Below are positions 34,490 through 43,599 of a stretch of 47,985 bases of DNA, in pieces. The stretch is from an uncultured Pseudanabaenaceae cyanobacterium (GTDB taxonomy: Bacteria; Cyanobacteriota; Cyanobacteriia; PCC-9006; JAAUQQ01): assembly GCA_938002085.1 (NCBI GenBank), contig CALLAT010000017.1, forward strand, positions 1-47,985, in the 5' to 3' direction. How positions within the stretch are numbered: position 1 is the stretch's first letter; each line of letters starts with the position of its first letter. The notes below the pieces were generated by a model that was not told the DNA's origin, ran no database searches, and was given only the letters and a program-made list of their open reading frames with translations. Position numbers and translations under genes: made by a program.

Positions 34490-35422
34490 CTAACCCACCG
34501 CCGGAATCTCATAGCTCATAAAGTCATGGGCCAAAATCGTATTTGGGAAAATAGCTCGCGCCTCAGCAAGAAGGTTATCTAAAGTCAAAGCATTTCCCGG
34601 TGCATAACGCGGGCTGAAATGAGTCAAAATCAATTGCTTCACCCCGGCTGCCAGGGCAACCTGGGCTGCCATCGTGGAAGTAGAATGCATCGCTTTAAAG
34701 GCCTGATCTGCATCCTGATGGGCAAAGGTCGCCTCATGGACAAGCACATCAACTCCTTGAGCGAGCTCCACTGCCCCTTCGCAAAAAATTGTGTCTGTGC
34801 AATAGGCAAACTTTCGGCCGGGGCGTGCTGGGCCACAAAGCTCTTTGCCATTGATCTTCCGCCCATCCTCTAACGTCACAACCTTGCCAGCCTGAAGCTG
34901 CCCATATACAGGGCCTGGTGCAATGCCCAAGGCTTGCGCCTTAGCCAAGTCAAAGCGGCCAGGCTTATCTTTCTCTTCCACGCGATAGCCCTGGGCAGGA
35001 ATACGGTGCTTGAGGGGACCACATCGCACCAAAAATTCATCATCTTCAAAAATGACGCCCGGCTTTGCAGTTTGAACCTCAACGGGATAGGAAAAGCGAG
35101 TTTCGGAATAGCGGGTGCAATCTCTCAAATATTCCCTCAGCCCCTGGGGGCCATAGAGATCAACCCGTTCCAAGCTGCCTGCTAAGCCGCAACTGGCGAG
35201 TAATCCCGGAATACCAAAAATGTGGTCCCCATGCATGTGGGTGATGAACATCCGCCGCAGCTGCCCCACCCGCAACTCACTGCGCAAGAACTGGTGCTGG
35301 GTTCCTTCCCCACAATCAAACAGCCACATCTCTGCTCGCTGGGGCAGCCGTAGGGCGATCGCCGAGACATTCCTTGCCCGCGTCGGCACCCCAGAACTCG
35401 TCCCCAAAAAGGTCAACTGCAC
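34490..35422 (-). CDS. rnz: Ribonuclease Z (tRNA 3' endonuclease)
   Basis: A 310-residue metallo-beta-lactamase-fold endonuclease that removes 3' trailers from tRNA precursors. [15 protein letters not shown] carries the HxHxDH zinc motif. Other ligands are seen in FAYCTDT, LVHEATF and [10 protein letters not shown]. The flexible tRNA-clamp arm is recognisable as [19 protein letters not shown]. Length is normal for the bacterial form. Translation starts with GTG (35420-35422), giving [14 protein letters not shown], the expected family N terminus. It has no close same-strand partner upstream. Confidence 0.95.
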   Translation of the reverse strand: MQLTFLGTSSGVPTRARNVSAIALRLPQRAEMWLFDCGEGTQHQFLRSELRVGQLRRMFITHMHGDHIFGIPGLLASCGLAGSLERVDLYGPQGLREYLRDCTRYSETRFSYPVEVQTAKPGVIFEDDEFLVRCGPLKHRIPAQGYRVEEKDKPGRFDLAKAQALGIAPGPVYGQLQAGKVVTLEDGRKINGKELCGPARPGRKFAYCTDTIFCEGAVELAQGVDVLVHEATFAHQDADQAFKAMHSTSTMAAQVALAAGVKQLILTHFSPRYAPGNALTLDNLLAEARAIFPNTILAHDFMSYEIPAVG

Positions 35423-36046
35423 AGGCGATGGTCCCCAGATTCCTCACGGCAGGCAAGCAGTTCCATTTTGCCACGGGAACTCACGCCCCCAGGGTTTTCG
35501 CCAAAAGCCGAACGTCAGTTCAAATCAGAACTCAGGACTCAGCATGAACAAAATTTGCTTCAAGCAAGGGAAATTACTAGGGCCTAATCTCTCTCCCAGA
35601 AGCAAAAATCCCCAAACCTACGGACGAAATTGCGATCGCTCCAAGGCAATATCAGCCTAATGTTCAGGCTCCTATAGCCCTAGCTTTTCCCCACGGTGCT
35701 TTACAATCGTTAAAATTTCGCCTCAAGAACGCTTTATTGTGCATCTTTGGCTCATTCCAAAATGCAACCAGATGAAGCGGGGCTAAATTTACTCATTATC
35801 GACTGTTAGCTGGATGGTAAAGCGTATTAGGTCAAGAGCCTCCAGGCTCCATCAGGGCAGATCTTTCGAGATGACAGCCCACCAAGCGTGGCTGCGGTGC
35901 CTCTACCTATGACGCCCTAAAGACTGGCCCAAGGGTACGGAACTGCACCCGGTGCACCCCGTCCTCGAATCTAAGACCACATCACCCAAGCGTTTTCTCG
36001 CCTCGGTTGTGCTCCCCATCCCATAGAACTTTCTATTGCGCTCTCT
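35423..36046. other. Divergent promoter region, no gene seen
   Basis: The 624 bp lie between divergent rnz and the SpoIID-like gene. A 13-nt palindrome TGCACCCGGTGCA (35944-35956), itself inside an outer ACGG/CCGT pair, lies about 90 bp before the SpoIID start and could be an operator. No small ORF or known RNA stands out. Confidence 0.45.
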
Positions 36047-37273
36047 ATGACTTCTGATTTATCCGCATCATCCTCTCTCCAGATGATCGGCTCACTCCTC
36101 AGCCGCACAACGAGCCACCCTGGTAAGCACTTCACTCCCCTACGCTGGCTCACCGTTCTGGCTCTGCTGCTCATTGCAGCCCCCGCCCAAGCCGCCTTAG
36201 AACTGCGCGTTGCCATTGAAGAGAATCGCCCTAGTGTTCAAGTCGGTGCTTCAACAACGGCCGTCATTAAAGATGCCAACGGCAACGCCCTGGGTCGCCT
36301 CAAAGGCCAAATGGGCAACAATGCCTCGGTCAATGCCCAGGGCAACATCGACTTCGGTAATTGGGAAGCCCAGCAAATCTGGGTCGAGCCCGAAGAAGAG
36401 AATGGCTTGGTTTGGATTGGTGACACCTGGTATCGGGGCAAAGTTCAAATTACCCCTAGCGGCAACGGTGTCACTGCCATCAACCACGTGGACCTAGAGG
36501 AATACCTCTACAGCGTCGTGGCGAGCGAAATGCCCACTAGCTGGCCTTCAGATGCACTCAAAGCTCAGTCCGTCGCAGCCCGAAGCTATGCGCTTTACAA
36601 GAAAAATCTCTCCAAGAATCCTCTCTACGACCTAGGCGACACCACCAAGTTCCAAGTCTACAAAGGCGTCACTGCGGAGACCGACTCCACCCGCAACGCT
36701 GTCGGTGGCACTGCCGGTGAAGTGCTCACCTACAACGGCACCTTAATTGAAGCTGTTTTCCACTCTTCCTCCGGTGGCCACACCGAAAACGTCGAAGATG
36801 TCTGGTCCAAGCCCATCCCCTACCTACGCGGCGTCCCTGACTTCGATCAAGACTCCCCCAAGTACAGCTGGACTGAAAGCTTTAGTGCTTACCAGCTCAA
36901 GAACAAGTTGGCCAACCGCATCAGCGGACTAGACAGCCTCGGAGCCATCGTGGGTCTCGTCCCCCAGCAGGCAAGCCCCCATGGTCGCGTCAAAACCTTT
37001 AGGCTCATTGGCCAAAATGGCGATCGCCTCATCAAAGGCAACGACGTCCGCAATGCCCTCGGCCTCAAAAGCACCCGCTTCGAAGTCCTCGCCAACGGCA
37101 CCAGCCAACTTAAGCAAGCTGCCCCTAGCAACTTCGTCCTGCGCGGCTACGGCTACGGCCACGGCATCGGCATGAGCCAATACGGTGCCAAAGGCATGGC
37201 CCAACAAGGCAGCAGCTACCAAGACATCCTCAGCCACTACTACCAAGGCACCCAGCTCTCCCAAGTACGCTAA
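36047..37273 (+). CDS. SpoIID/LytB-domain cell-wall protein
   Basis: Exported 408-residue protein with a SpoIID domain. After ~28 residues a signal-peptide core (WLTVLALLLIAAPAQA) appears. The domain contains EEYLYSVVASEMPTSWP, where the Glu of SEMP matches the catalytic residue of the SpoIID lytic transglycosylase, then LKAQSVAARSYALY, FHSSSGGHTENVEDVW and the terminal GYGYGHGIGMSQYGAKGMA. SpoIID cleaves stem-peptide-free glycan strands in spore formers. In non-sporulating cyanobacteria its homologues are presumed to act in peptidoglycan remodelling. The gene is monocistronic with a strong terminator after it. Confidence 0.9.
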   Translation: MTSDLSASSSLQMIGSLLSRTTSHPGKHFTPLRWLTVLALLLIAAPAQAALELRVAIEENRPSVQVGASTTAVIKDANGNALGRLKGQMGNNASVNAQGNIDFGNWEAQQIWVEPEEENGLVWIGDTWYRGKVQITPSGNGVTAINHVDLEEYLYSVVASEMPTSWPSDALKAQSVAARSYALYKKNLSKNPLYDLGDTTKFQVYKGVTAETDSTRNAVGGTAGEVLTYNGTLIEAVFHSSSGGHTENVEDVWSKPIPYLRGVPDFDQDSPKYSWTESFSAYQLKNKLANRISGLDSLGAIVGLVPQQASPHGRVKTFRLIGQNGDRLIKGNDVRNALGLKSTRFEVLANGTSQLKQAAPSNFVLRGYGYGHGIGMSQYGAKGMAQQGSSYQDILSHYYQGTQLSQVR

Positions 37274-37319
37274 CGAAATAGTGCTTGACGAGGCTGCTAG
37301 AGGCTAGTCCTAAATTCCC

Positions 37320-37362
37320 AAAGGAAAGACCGAGCGATCGTTTATCGCTCGGTCTTTCCTTT
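37320..37362 (+). terminator. Intrinsic terminator after the SpoIID gene
   Basis: A perfect 19-bp stem, AAAGGAAAGACCGAGCGAT (37320-37338) with 37344-37362, around a CGTTT loop, and with a T-rich descending base. It is 47 bp after the stop codon. Confidence 0.88.
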
Positions 37363-37548
37363 GAGAACAAACCAATCACATTCAAGGTTTGAGGCACCGC
37401 AAGCCAGCCGTTCGTCCCTTCTTCCTGACTGACTCTCCACGATGATGGCTTGTGCTCGCTCCACCAGGACATAGCGATATCTCTAGCTGTTGCACTACCT
37501 TAAAGTCAGCAGAATTTTGCCCTTGCTCCCCAACAAACTTGCCCTGAA

Positions 37549-37800
37549 ATGTCCGGCTTCTCCATTCTCTTCCTCGTTGTTGTAGCTCTCCTCCTCTGGA
37601 ACTGGTTCCAGCGCAGCTCCCGCAGTGGCCGAGCTGGCTTCAAAGGCGGTACGCAAAGCGAGCGCAAACTGAGCAAAGCCGTCGGTCGCCCCGCCGCGAA
37701 TCGGCTGATCGAACAACTCCAACAGCGCAACCCGGATCGCTCCCGCGACTGGTGCGCCGACAAAGCCTTATTTGATTGGGAACGCGATCGCCGTTACTAG
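37549..37800 (+). CDS. Small single-pass membrane protein
   Basis: An 83-residue protein with one N-terminal membrane helix (SILFLVVVALLLWNW, about residues 5-19) and a basic, Arg/Gln-rich soluble tail including RPAANRLIEQLQQRNPDRS. The tail should lie in the cytoplasm. Its coding-like composition and placement between two terminators support a real gene. Function is not recognised; I believe similar small proteins occur in other cyanobacteria. Confidence 0.7.
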   Translation: MSGFSILFLVVVALLLWNWFQRSSRSGRAGFKGGTQSERKLSKAVGRPAANRLIEQLQQRNPDRSRDWCADKALFDWERDRRY

Positions 37801-37847
37801 CTCCACCTCACGCCCCAAGGACAAGTCACTTAACCGCAAAGAAAACG

Positions 37848-37874
37848 CCCCATTGCTTCTATCGAGCAATGGGG
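37848..37874 (+). terminator. Hairpin after the small membrane protein gene
   Basis: CCCCATTGCT (37848-37857) pairs with AGCAATGGGG (37865-37874) around a 7-nt loop and is followed by ATTCTTAT, a weak T-tract. Confidence 0.75.
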
Positions 37875-38093
37875 ATTCTTATAAGTTTCTCTCTAGAATC
37901 AGCCACATTTCTCTTGACGTAAGCCTCGAAAACATCCGGCAAGTCCCATCCCCCCAACGAAGAGTAAATACATCTACGAGAGAATGCGACCTGTATTTGC
38001 ATTTTTTCTATTCCATGTAATGGTTTAGCACTATTTATAGCTAGGCTCTATTACCTCAATTTGAGTTCCACGCATCCTCCCTCTTCAGTCTTC

Positions 38094-40250
38094 ATGCTCA
38101 AACGTCTCAGCATTCAGTCCAAGCTGATGCTCATGCTACTGCTCGTCAGTCTCGGTTCCAGTGCAGTCATTGCCTATCAGGGCTATCGCAGCGGGAAACA
38201 GGCTCTCGAAGAGAGCATATTTAAACAACTAACCAGTCTCCGTGCCTCTCGCAGTGATCAAGTAGAGACCTATATTGAATCCCTAGAAGCAGGCATCAGA
38301 AATGCCAGCACCAACCCATTTACGCTGCAAGCAGTCCAAGAATTCAACGCAGCCTACCAAAAGCTCCAAAACGTTGAGATTCCTAGGGAATGGGATCAGA
38401 AGATAGATGACTATTACCTGGGTTCTTTCCTTCCGAGGCTTACGCAAAATGTCGATGGGGAACCGACACTGGATATTTACCGGCCCTTTCGAAAAGCGAG
38501 TCGGTATCTTCAGTATCAATACATTGCAAATAACCCCAAGAAAGTAGGGGAGAAGCAACGATTACTGGCTGCTAATGATGGCAGTGAATACAGCAAGGCA
38601 CATACCCAAAATCATCCATTTTTCAAAAACCTAGTTGAGCAATTTGGCTTCTACGATGTCTTCTTGATTGATCCCCAAGGCAACATCATCTATTCCACCT
38701 TCAAAGAGGTTGACTTTGGGACCAATCTTGAAGAGGGCCCTTTCGCAGAAACCAATCTAGCAGAAGCCTTCAGCCTTGCAATCAAGAGAGAGCGAGGTGG
38801 CGTTATCGTCACAGACTTTGAACCCTACCGTGCCTCCTACGGGGCTCCTGCTGCATTTATTGCCAGCCCGCTCTACACCGACTCAGCCCTCGCAGGGGTC
38901 ATTGCGGCCCAACTCCCAGTCGACAGACTGAACGACCTAATGACCAGTGGCGGAGATTGGGAATTGGAAGGTCTAGGTAAAACGGGAGCAACTTACCTCG
39001 TGGGTGACGATAACCTCATGCGCTCCCAGTCACGTTTTCTGATGCAAAACCCAGAGGGATATTTTGCAGATCTAGCTTCTCAAGGGACAAGCGAGCAACA
39101 GCTTGAGCGAATTAAAGCGCTCAATACCTCAATCTTAGTCCAAACCATCAATTCCTCCGTTGTAGACAATGCCCTCAATGGCGACAGTGGCACGATTATC
39201 CGCAAGGATCATCGAGATAAGTCTGTTCTCACAGCCTATGGCCCTCTTCAAATCAACGACTTAAGATGGGCCATCTTAGCGGATATGGATACAAGCGAAG
39301 CCTTTATCCCGATCCATCAATTTGAACGCATTATCATTGCAACCACAGCAGCATTAATGCTGGGTGTCTCTTTAATTGCCTTAGCCTTAGCTAGGCAGTT
39401 CCTGCGCCCCATAAACCAACTAACGGAAGGCTTTGATGCGATTCAAAAAGGAAAGACTAGCATCGAAATTCCTGTCGATTCAGAAGATGAATTTGGTCAT
39501 CTCGCCGCAGCCTTCAACAGCACAGTCAAGAGCATCAATCGCAAGAATAAAATGGTCACTGCGAAGGAGGCTGAGAACCGAGCTTTACTCGCAACCATCG
39601 TTCCTGATGACGTTGCTCAACGCATGCGTAAAGGTGAGAAAAATATTGCGGACACCTTCAGTGATGTAACCGTCTTATTTGCAAATCTAGATGGTTTTAG
39701 TCGTCTTTCTGATAGCATCAGCCCCCAAAAAACGATTGGTTTACTCAATGAAATTGTCATCAGCTTTGACGAAGCAGCTGAGAGATTTGGGATTGAGAAA
39801 ATCAAGACCCTTGGCAGTAGTTATATGGCTGTCTGTGGATTAACAATTCCTCGCCTAGATAGCAGCAAGCGGATGATGGACTTTGCCCTGGAGATGTTGC
39901 GCTGCACAGCATCATTTAACCGTACTCACAACCTCGATTTACAAATTCAAATTGGCATTAATACAGGAGAAGTTGTTGCAGGTGTCGTCGGCAACGACAA
40001 ATTCATCTATGACATTTGGGGCAACACTGTAAATACCTCCCATCGAATTCATTCCTTACGGAGTAACTCTATTCAAATTACAGAGTCGGTCTATCAACGT
40101 GTGGGCACTGCCTATGAATTCACTCCCATGGATAGTGATGCTCAACAACAACGGTCTATCCCAAAAGACGAACTAAAGGTTTGGTCCCTAGGTAACGATA
40201 GTTCTAACTTGAGTCAGATTTCAGGGGGCTCAGTACCATGCATTTTTTAA
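38094..40250 (+). CDS. Cache-HAMP receptor with degenerate class III cyclase domain
   Basis: A membrane receptor of about 718 residues. A first membrane helix (LMLMLLLVSLGSSAVIAYQG) precedes a ~380-residue periplasmic Cache-like sensor. A second helix (IIIATTAALMLGVSLIALAL) is followed by HAMP (LRPINQLTEGFDAI and on) and a class III nucleotide-cyclase domain. Numbering from an upstream in-frame TTG (38061), that domain reads VTVLFANLDGF, with Asn542 at the first metal-binding Asp, and KTLGSSYMAV, with Ser586 at the second. Purine-binding Lys582, Asn658 and Arg662 remain. Canonical catalysis needs both aspartates, so the domain is probably a pseudo-cyclase. I prefer the ATG at 38094. The end overlaps the channel gene by 13 nt, so the two are translationally coupled. 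Confidence 0.88.
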   Translation: MLKRLSIQSKLMLMLLLVSLGSSAVIAYQGYRSGKQALEESIFKQLTSLRASRSDQVETYIESLEAGIRNASTNPFTLQAVQEFNAAYQKLQNVEIPREWDQKIDDYYLGSFLPRLTQNVDGEPTLDIYRPFRKASRYLQYQYIANNPKKVGEKQRLLAANDGSEYSKAHTQNHPFFKNLVEQFGFYDVFLIDPQGNIIYSTFKEVDFGTNLEEGPFAETNLAEAFSLAIKRERGGVIVTDFEPYRASYGAPAAFIASPLYTDSALAGVIAAQLPVDRLNDLMTSGGDWELEGLGKTGATYLVGDDNLMRSQSRFLMQNPEGYFADLASQGTSEQQLERIKALNTSILVQTINSSVVDNALNGDSGTIIRKDHRDKSVLTAYGPLQINDLRWAILADMDTSEAFIPIHQFERIIIATTAALMLGVSLIALALARQFLRPINQLTEGFDAIQKGKTSIEIPVDSEDEFGHLAAAFNSTVKSINRKNKMVTAKEAENRALLATIVPDDVAQRMRKGEKNIADTFSDVTVLFANLDGFSRLSDSISPQKTIGLLNEIVISFDEAAERFGIEKIKTLGSSYMAVCGLTIPRLDSSKRMMDFALEMLRCTASFNRTHNLDLQIQIGINTGEVVAGVVGNDKFIYDIWGNTVNTSHRIHSLRSNSIQITESVYQRVGTAYEFTPMDSDAQQQRSIPKDELKVWSLGNDSSNLSQISGGSVPCIF

Positions 40251-41752
40251 ATAGCTTGTTGGAGGACAGCTCACTGGCTTGGAGTATTGGGATCATTGTC
40301 GTCTATCCACTACTCATGATTGCGCTAGGCGAAGCCATTTTGAGGCTACGCCATCGCCCTCTACTCCACCAAACTCTCCGGGCCGTTCGCAATCTAGTGA
40401 TGCCTGCTTTGGCTGTTTTTATTCTGCTATCCCAGGTGATTCGCCTGGATGGAGAACAAACGCCCCTACGTGTGGCTCAAACCGTGCTGTGGGTGCTACT
40501 CATCCATGTTGTCTTACAGCTCGCCAATCAGTTGCTCCTAGCTCGCGAGCAAGAAGAGAACAACCGTGCCCATGTACCAAAGTTGCTCAGAGACCTGATT
40601 CGTTTTGCTTTAGTCGCTCTGGGAGCAGCTATCGTTCTATCCACTGTATGGGGAGCAGATCTCGGTGGTGTTGTTGCAGCTCTGGGTGTGGGTTCTATTG
40701 TTTTAGGTCTGGCTCTACAGGATGCTTTAGGCAACCTTTTCTCGGGCTTGGCACTGCTGATTGAACAACCCTTTGCAGTGGGGGATTGGATTCAGGTTGG
40801 AGATGACGTTGGCAAAATTGTTGAGGTCAACTGGCGCGCTGTTCATCTCATTACTCGAGAGCAAGAGTTAATTATTGTCCCCAACTCGATTTTGGCAGGC
40901 CAAACCCTGCAAAATTTTCGGCGTCCCCAGCGTCTCCATGTAGAGCCAGTCGATCTAGGATTCTCCTATGACGATCCGCCAAACGTTGTGAAGCAAGTTC
41001 TGAAAGAGACAGCTTTAAGCACGGCAGGTGTATTACCAGAACCCGCACCTGTGGTTCAAACCATTTCCTATGATGATTCTTCCATTGGTTATCGCGTTCG
41101 CCTCTTTTTGGCGGACTATGAGCAAGTCCCTAAAGTGCGGGATGACTTCATGTCTCGCGTCTGGTACACCGCTCAACGGAATAAGCTCAATATTCCTTTC
41201 CCAATCCGAACGGTATATCATCAACCCATCAATCAACCCACCCTCGAAGATTTAGTAGCCGATCGCGTTTTGAAGCTGCGATCGCTCCCACTGTTCCTCA
41301 CCCTAGACACAGATGACCTAGAACTCTTAGCCCGAAACTCAGAATTACGTCGTTTTGGCCAAGGAGAACCCGTGCTCCGCTTCGAAGAGAAGCAAATTCG
41401 GATGCATATGCTAGTAAAAGGTCGGGTCGATATAACCATCCCCAATAGCCAAGGTATGAATGTCGCGATCGCCACTCTCGACCAAGGCAATTTTTTCGGA
41501 GAATCAGCCTTGTTATCTCGTCAAACGACCACAGCCAATATCAGGGCGAAAGACGACGTAGAAGTTCTGCTGCTTGACACTCAGGCCCTTCTACAAGTCC
41601 TCAACAGAAACCCCAATATCCTAGCCAATATCGACTCAGTCATTGAGCAACGCAGAGCTGGAGCTGACCCAAGCTCAACGGCTAGGGCAAATCTAACCGC
41701 CCAAGGAGCGTTCCAAAGGCGCAATAGCTATAACGGCAGGGGCAACGCCTAG
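40238..41752 (+). CDS. MscS-family channel with C-terminal CNB domain
   Basis: A 504-residue bCNG-type channel. Four or five membrane helices are followed by the MscS pore helix GVGSIVLGLALQDALGNLFS (about residues 150-170) and the beta domain (QPFAVGDWIQVGD, IIVPNSIL). A cyclic-nucleotide-binding fold occupies about 345-475 (FGESALLSRQTTTANIRA). In the phosphate-binding cassette Gly421-Glu422 are kept, but Thr431 stands where the phosphate-binding Arg is normally found. bCNG channels are a described MscS subgroup with CNB domains, and cyclase-fused forms have been reported. The start overlaps the cyclase-like gene by 13 nt, with GGGGG at 40224-40228 as SD. Confidence 0.92.
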   Translation: MHFLNSLLEDSSLAWSIGIIVVYPLLMIALGEAILRLRHRPLLHQTLRAVRNLVMPALAVFILLSQVIRLDGEQTPLRVAQTVLWVLLIHVVLQLANQLLLAREQEENNRAHVPKLLRDLIRFALVALGAAIVLSTVWGADLGGVVAALGVGSIVLGLALQDALGNLFSGLALLIEQPFAVGDWIQVGDDVGKIVEVNWRAVHLITREQELIIVPNSILAGQTLQNFRRPQRLHVEPVDLGFSYDDPPNVVKQVLKETALSTAGVLPEPAPVVQTISYDDSSIGYRVRLFLADYEQVPKVRDDFMSRVWYTAQRNKLNIPFPIRTVYHQPINQPTLEDLVADRVLKLRSLPLFLTLDTDDLELLARNSELRRFGQGEPVLRFEEKQIRMHMLVKGRVDITIPNSQGMNVAIATLDQGNFFGESALLSRQTTTANIRAKDDVEVLLLDTQALLQVLNRNPNILANIDSVIEQRRAGADPSSTARANLTAQGAFQRRNSYNGRGNA

Positions 41753-41776
41753 TAGAAGACCATCAACTAAAGTCAG

Positions 41777-41814
41777 AAAAGCATGGGGCATGTCATTCCC
41801 CCCCCCATGCTTTT
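41777..41814 (+). terminator. Intrinsic terminator of the receptor-channel operon
   Basis: AAAAGCATGGGG (41777-41788) pairs with CCCCATGCTTTT (41803-41814) around a 14-nt loop, ending in a T-run, 24 bp after the channel stop codon. Confidence 0.85.
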
Positions 41815-41837
41815 CCTGATCAACTGACAATCCCTAA

Positions 41838-41966
41838 GACGTTGTTTTAGAAAGGCATCTAGCTGTAGCAGGATGACCTAGAGCGGCTCGAATTAACAGA
41901 ATTCTTGCGTTCGGTGGATGGTTGAGGTTGCAAATTTGATGCTTAGCCAAATTCTCAAACAACCTC
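41838..41966 (+). mobile_element. MITE copy C, TAA target duplication
   Basis: A 129-bp element. The left end is GACGTTGTTTTAGAA (41838-41852) and the right end TTCTCAAACAACCTC (41952-41966). TAA flanks it at 41835-41837 and 41967-41969. Its last base together with the right-hand duplication forms the TAG stop of the minus-strand gene next to it. It closely matches copy B in reverse complement. Confidence 0.9.
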
Positions 41967-43063
41967 TAAGCCATATTTTTCCTAACACGAGTCTTAAGCA
42001 AAGGTTTTCGATGGCGGAAGCGAACCTTGGGTCGGCGATGAAGCATGCGAGCGATCGTAACTCCAGTAATCGCCTGATAGCTAAACCAAATTAAGAACGT
42101 ACAAATAACCACCATGAGTGCAACTCCCATCTCAGGGACATCAGCTAAATTCCAATGCTTCATCAACAACTGTGAAAGCACACGGCTCCCCAAAGCTCCA
42201 ATCGAAGCACTCAAAGCTCCCCCAAAGGCCGAACTCACCACCCAACGATAGGAGTGCCTCACTCGACGAGCCACCGAAAGCCACTGCAACAATCCCAAAA
42301 CAAAAAACCCCGAAAGGCCTGAGACGAAAGGCATCACAACCCCTCGAAAAATACTGACATCCATGGAAAAAGGCAGCAGTCCAACCAGTTGCAGCACCCA
42401 AGCCTGCCCATAGAACAAAAGTCCAACCCCCGTCGCCAACCCCATCGGCAACCCTACCGCCGTCGCCCACTTCCATAACGTCGCGCGGCGCAAGCGTTGC
42501 AATAGCACCTCTGTTTGGGCGTCCCCCAAAATCAATCCCCAGAAAAAGAGTGCTGCCACCGCAATCATCGTCACCTGAGCCCCTAACTGAGGACGATCCC
42601 AACCCAAATCACTGGCAATCACCATCAGGGCCAGCACTACTGCTGCCAGCACCACCAAAAAGACAAAGCTGACCCCTAGACCAATCGCTTGCCAATGGGC
42701 CCAAATTCGGAAGCAACGCCTGAACACACTCCGCCGCCGTCGACGCAACGCCCGCCGCTCGCTAGCAGGCAATAGTGGGATATTTTCCTGCCAGCCCAGT
42801 TCTTCATCCCCGCGCAGCTTTGCATAAATTCGAACCTCATCAATAGAGGCCGCAGACAAACGTTCCAATGCTTGCCTGAGATATCCCACCACAGTTTGCT
42901 GAGGTGGCAAGACTCGCCCAGATTCCAAAGTAATATGCAAACAGGCGCCTTCACGCGAAGCCTGAGCTGTAATGCCTCGAGGCTCTAGCTGTTGATTAAT
43001 CAACTGCGTAATCGCCTGCGCATCTCCCTGTTTGGCTAATCGAACCGTGGCGGACATGGTCAT
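41966..43063 (-). CDS. Membrane protein with small N-terminal domain
   Basis: A 365-residue protein. Residues 1-100 form a soluble alpha/beta domain (VRLAKQGDAQAITQLINQQL) that I have the impression of having seen in other cyanobacterial proteins but cannot name. A very basic stretch (RRALRRRRRSVFRRCFR) leads into six or seven membrane segments (about 125-340). The tail is again basic. Function is not recognised. Gly/Ala-rich helices such as FGGALSASIGALGS suggest a channel- or transporter-like core, but that is only an impression. The stop codon overlaps the end of MITE copy C; restoring the pre-insertion sequence keeps the same stop. Confidence 0.78.
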   Translation of the reverse strand: MTMSATVRLAKQGDAQAITQLINQQLEPRGITAQASREGACLHITLESGRVLPPQQTVVGYLRQALERLSAASIDEVRIYAKLRGDEELGWQENIPLLPASERRALRRRRRSVFRRCFRIWAHWQAIGLGVSFVFLVVLAAVVLALMVIASDLGWDRPQLGAQVTMIAVAALFFWGLILGDAQTEVLLQRLRRATLWKWATAVGLPMGLATGVGLLFYGQAWVLQLVGLLPFSMDVSIFRGVVMPFVSGLSGFFVLGLLQWLSVARRVRHSYRWVVSSAFGGALSASIGALGSRVLSQLLMKHWNLADVPEMGVALMVVICTFLIWFSYQAITGVTIARMLHRRPKVRFRHRKPLLKTRVRKNMA

Positions 43064-43599
43064 GGCGCAGTGCTATGGCGACGGATGAAAGCCGCGTTAC
43101 GTGATGTGAAAAGATCCTAAAGGCATACAGCACTTGCCGAAACCGTATCACAGGCTTTTTCTCGTCTCTCCTCGTCGGCAATCATATCCAGTCGACAACA
43201 ATATTTTTTATACTCAGCCACAGCTCCTAAATCGCTGATTCTGAAGCATGGACGAAGTTTCGAGTCGTGAATCAAAAGCATGGCTCGGTAACTAAACTCT
43301 GTGAAAAGAAAAGCCTAATAGCTGATTTTCTGACGCAGTAGCAACGGAATGGGGCAGGCTCGTATAACATGGTTATTCGATACCAATATTAAGGAAATCC
43401 ACGGATATCTTTAATATCTGTCGTAACTTTGGCTCATTCCACGGCTCTTGTTTTTCCGCTGTGGAGCGTCACCGTAGACATGTTTAGGTCTGTCCACGAT
43501 AAGGAATCGCTTTTAGCCATCTCCTGGGAATCCTAGGAACAGGCTTAAAATGCAATTCATCTTTCCAGAGTCCAAGACTCAGCACGGTAGTCACACAAC
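43064..43599. other. Divergent promoter region
   Basis: There are 536 bp between divergent genes with no ORF of interest. An imperfect inverted repeat, ATATTAAGGA (43386-43395) with TCTTTAATAT (43408-43417), is a possible operator about 180 bp before the GAF-kinase start. GTAGAC/GTCTGT-type short dyads near 43470-43495 suggest a structured leader. Nothing is recognised. Confidence 0.4.
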
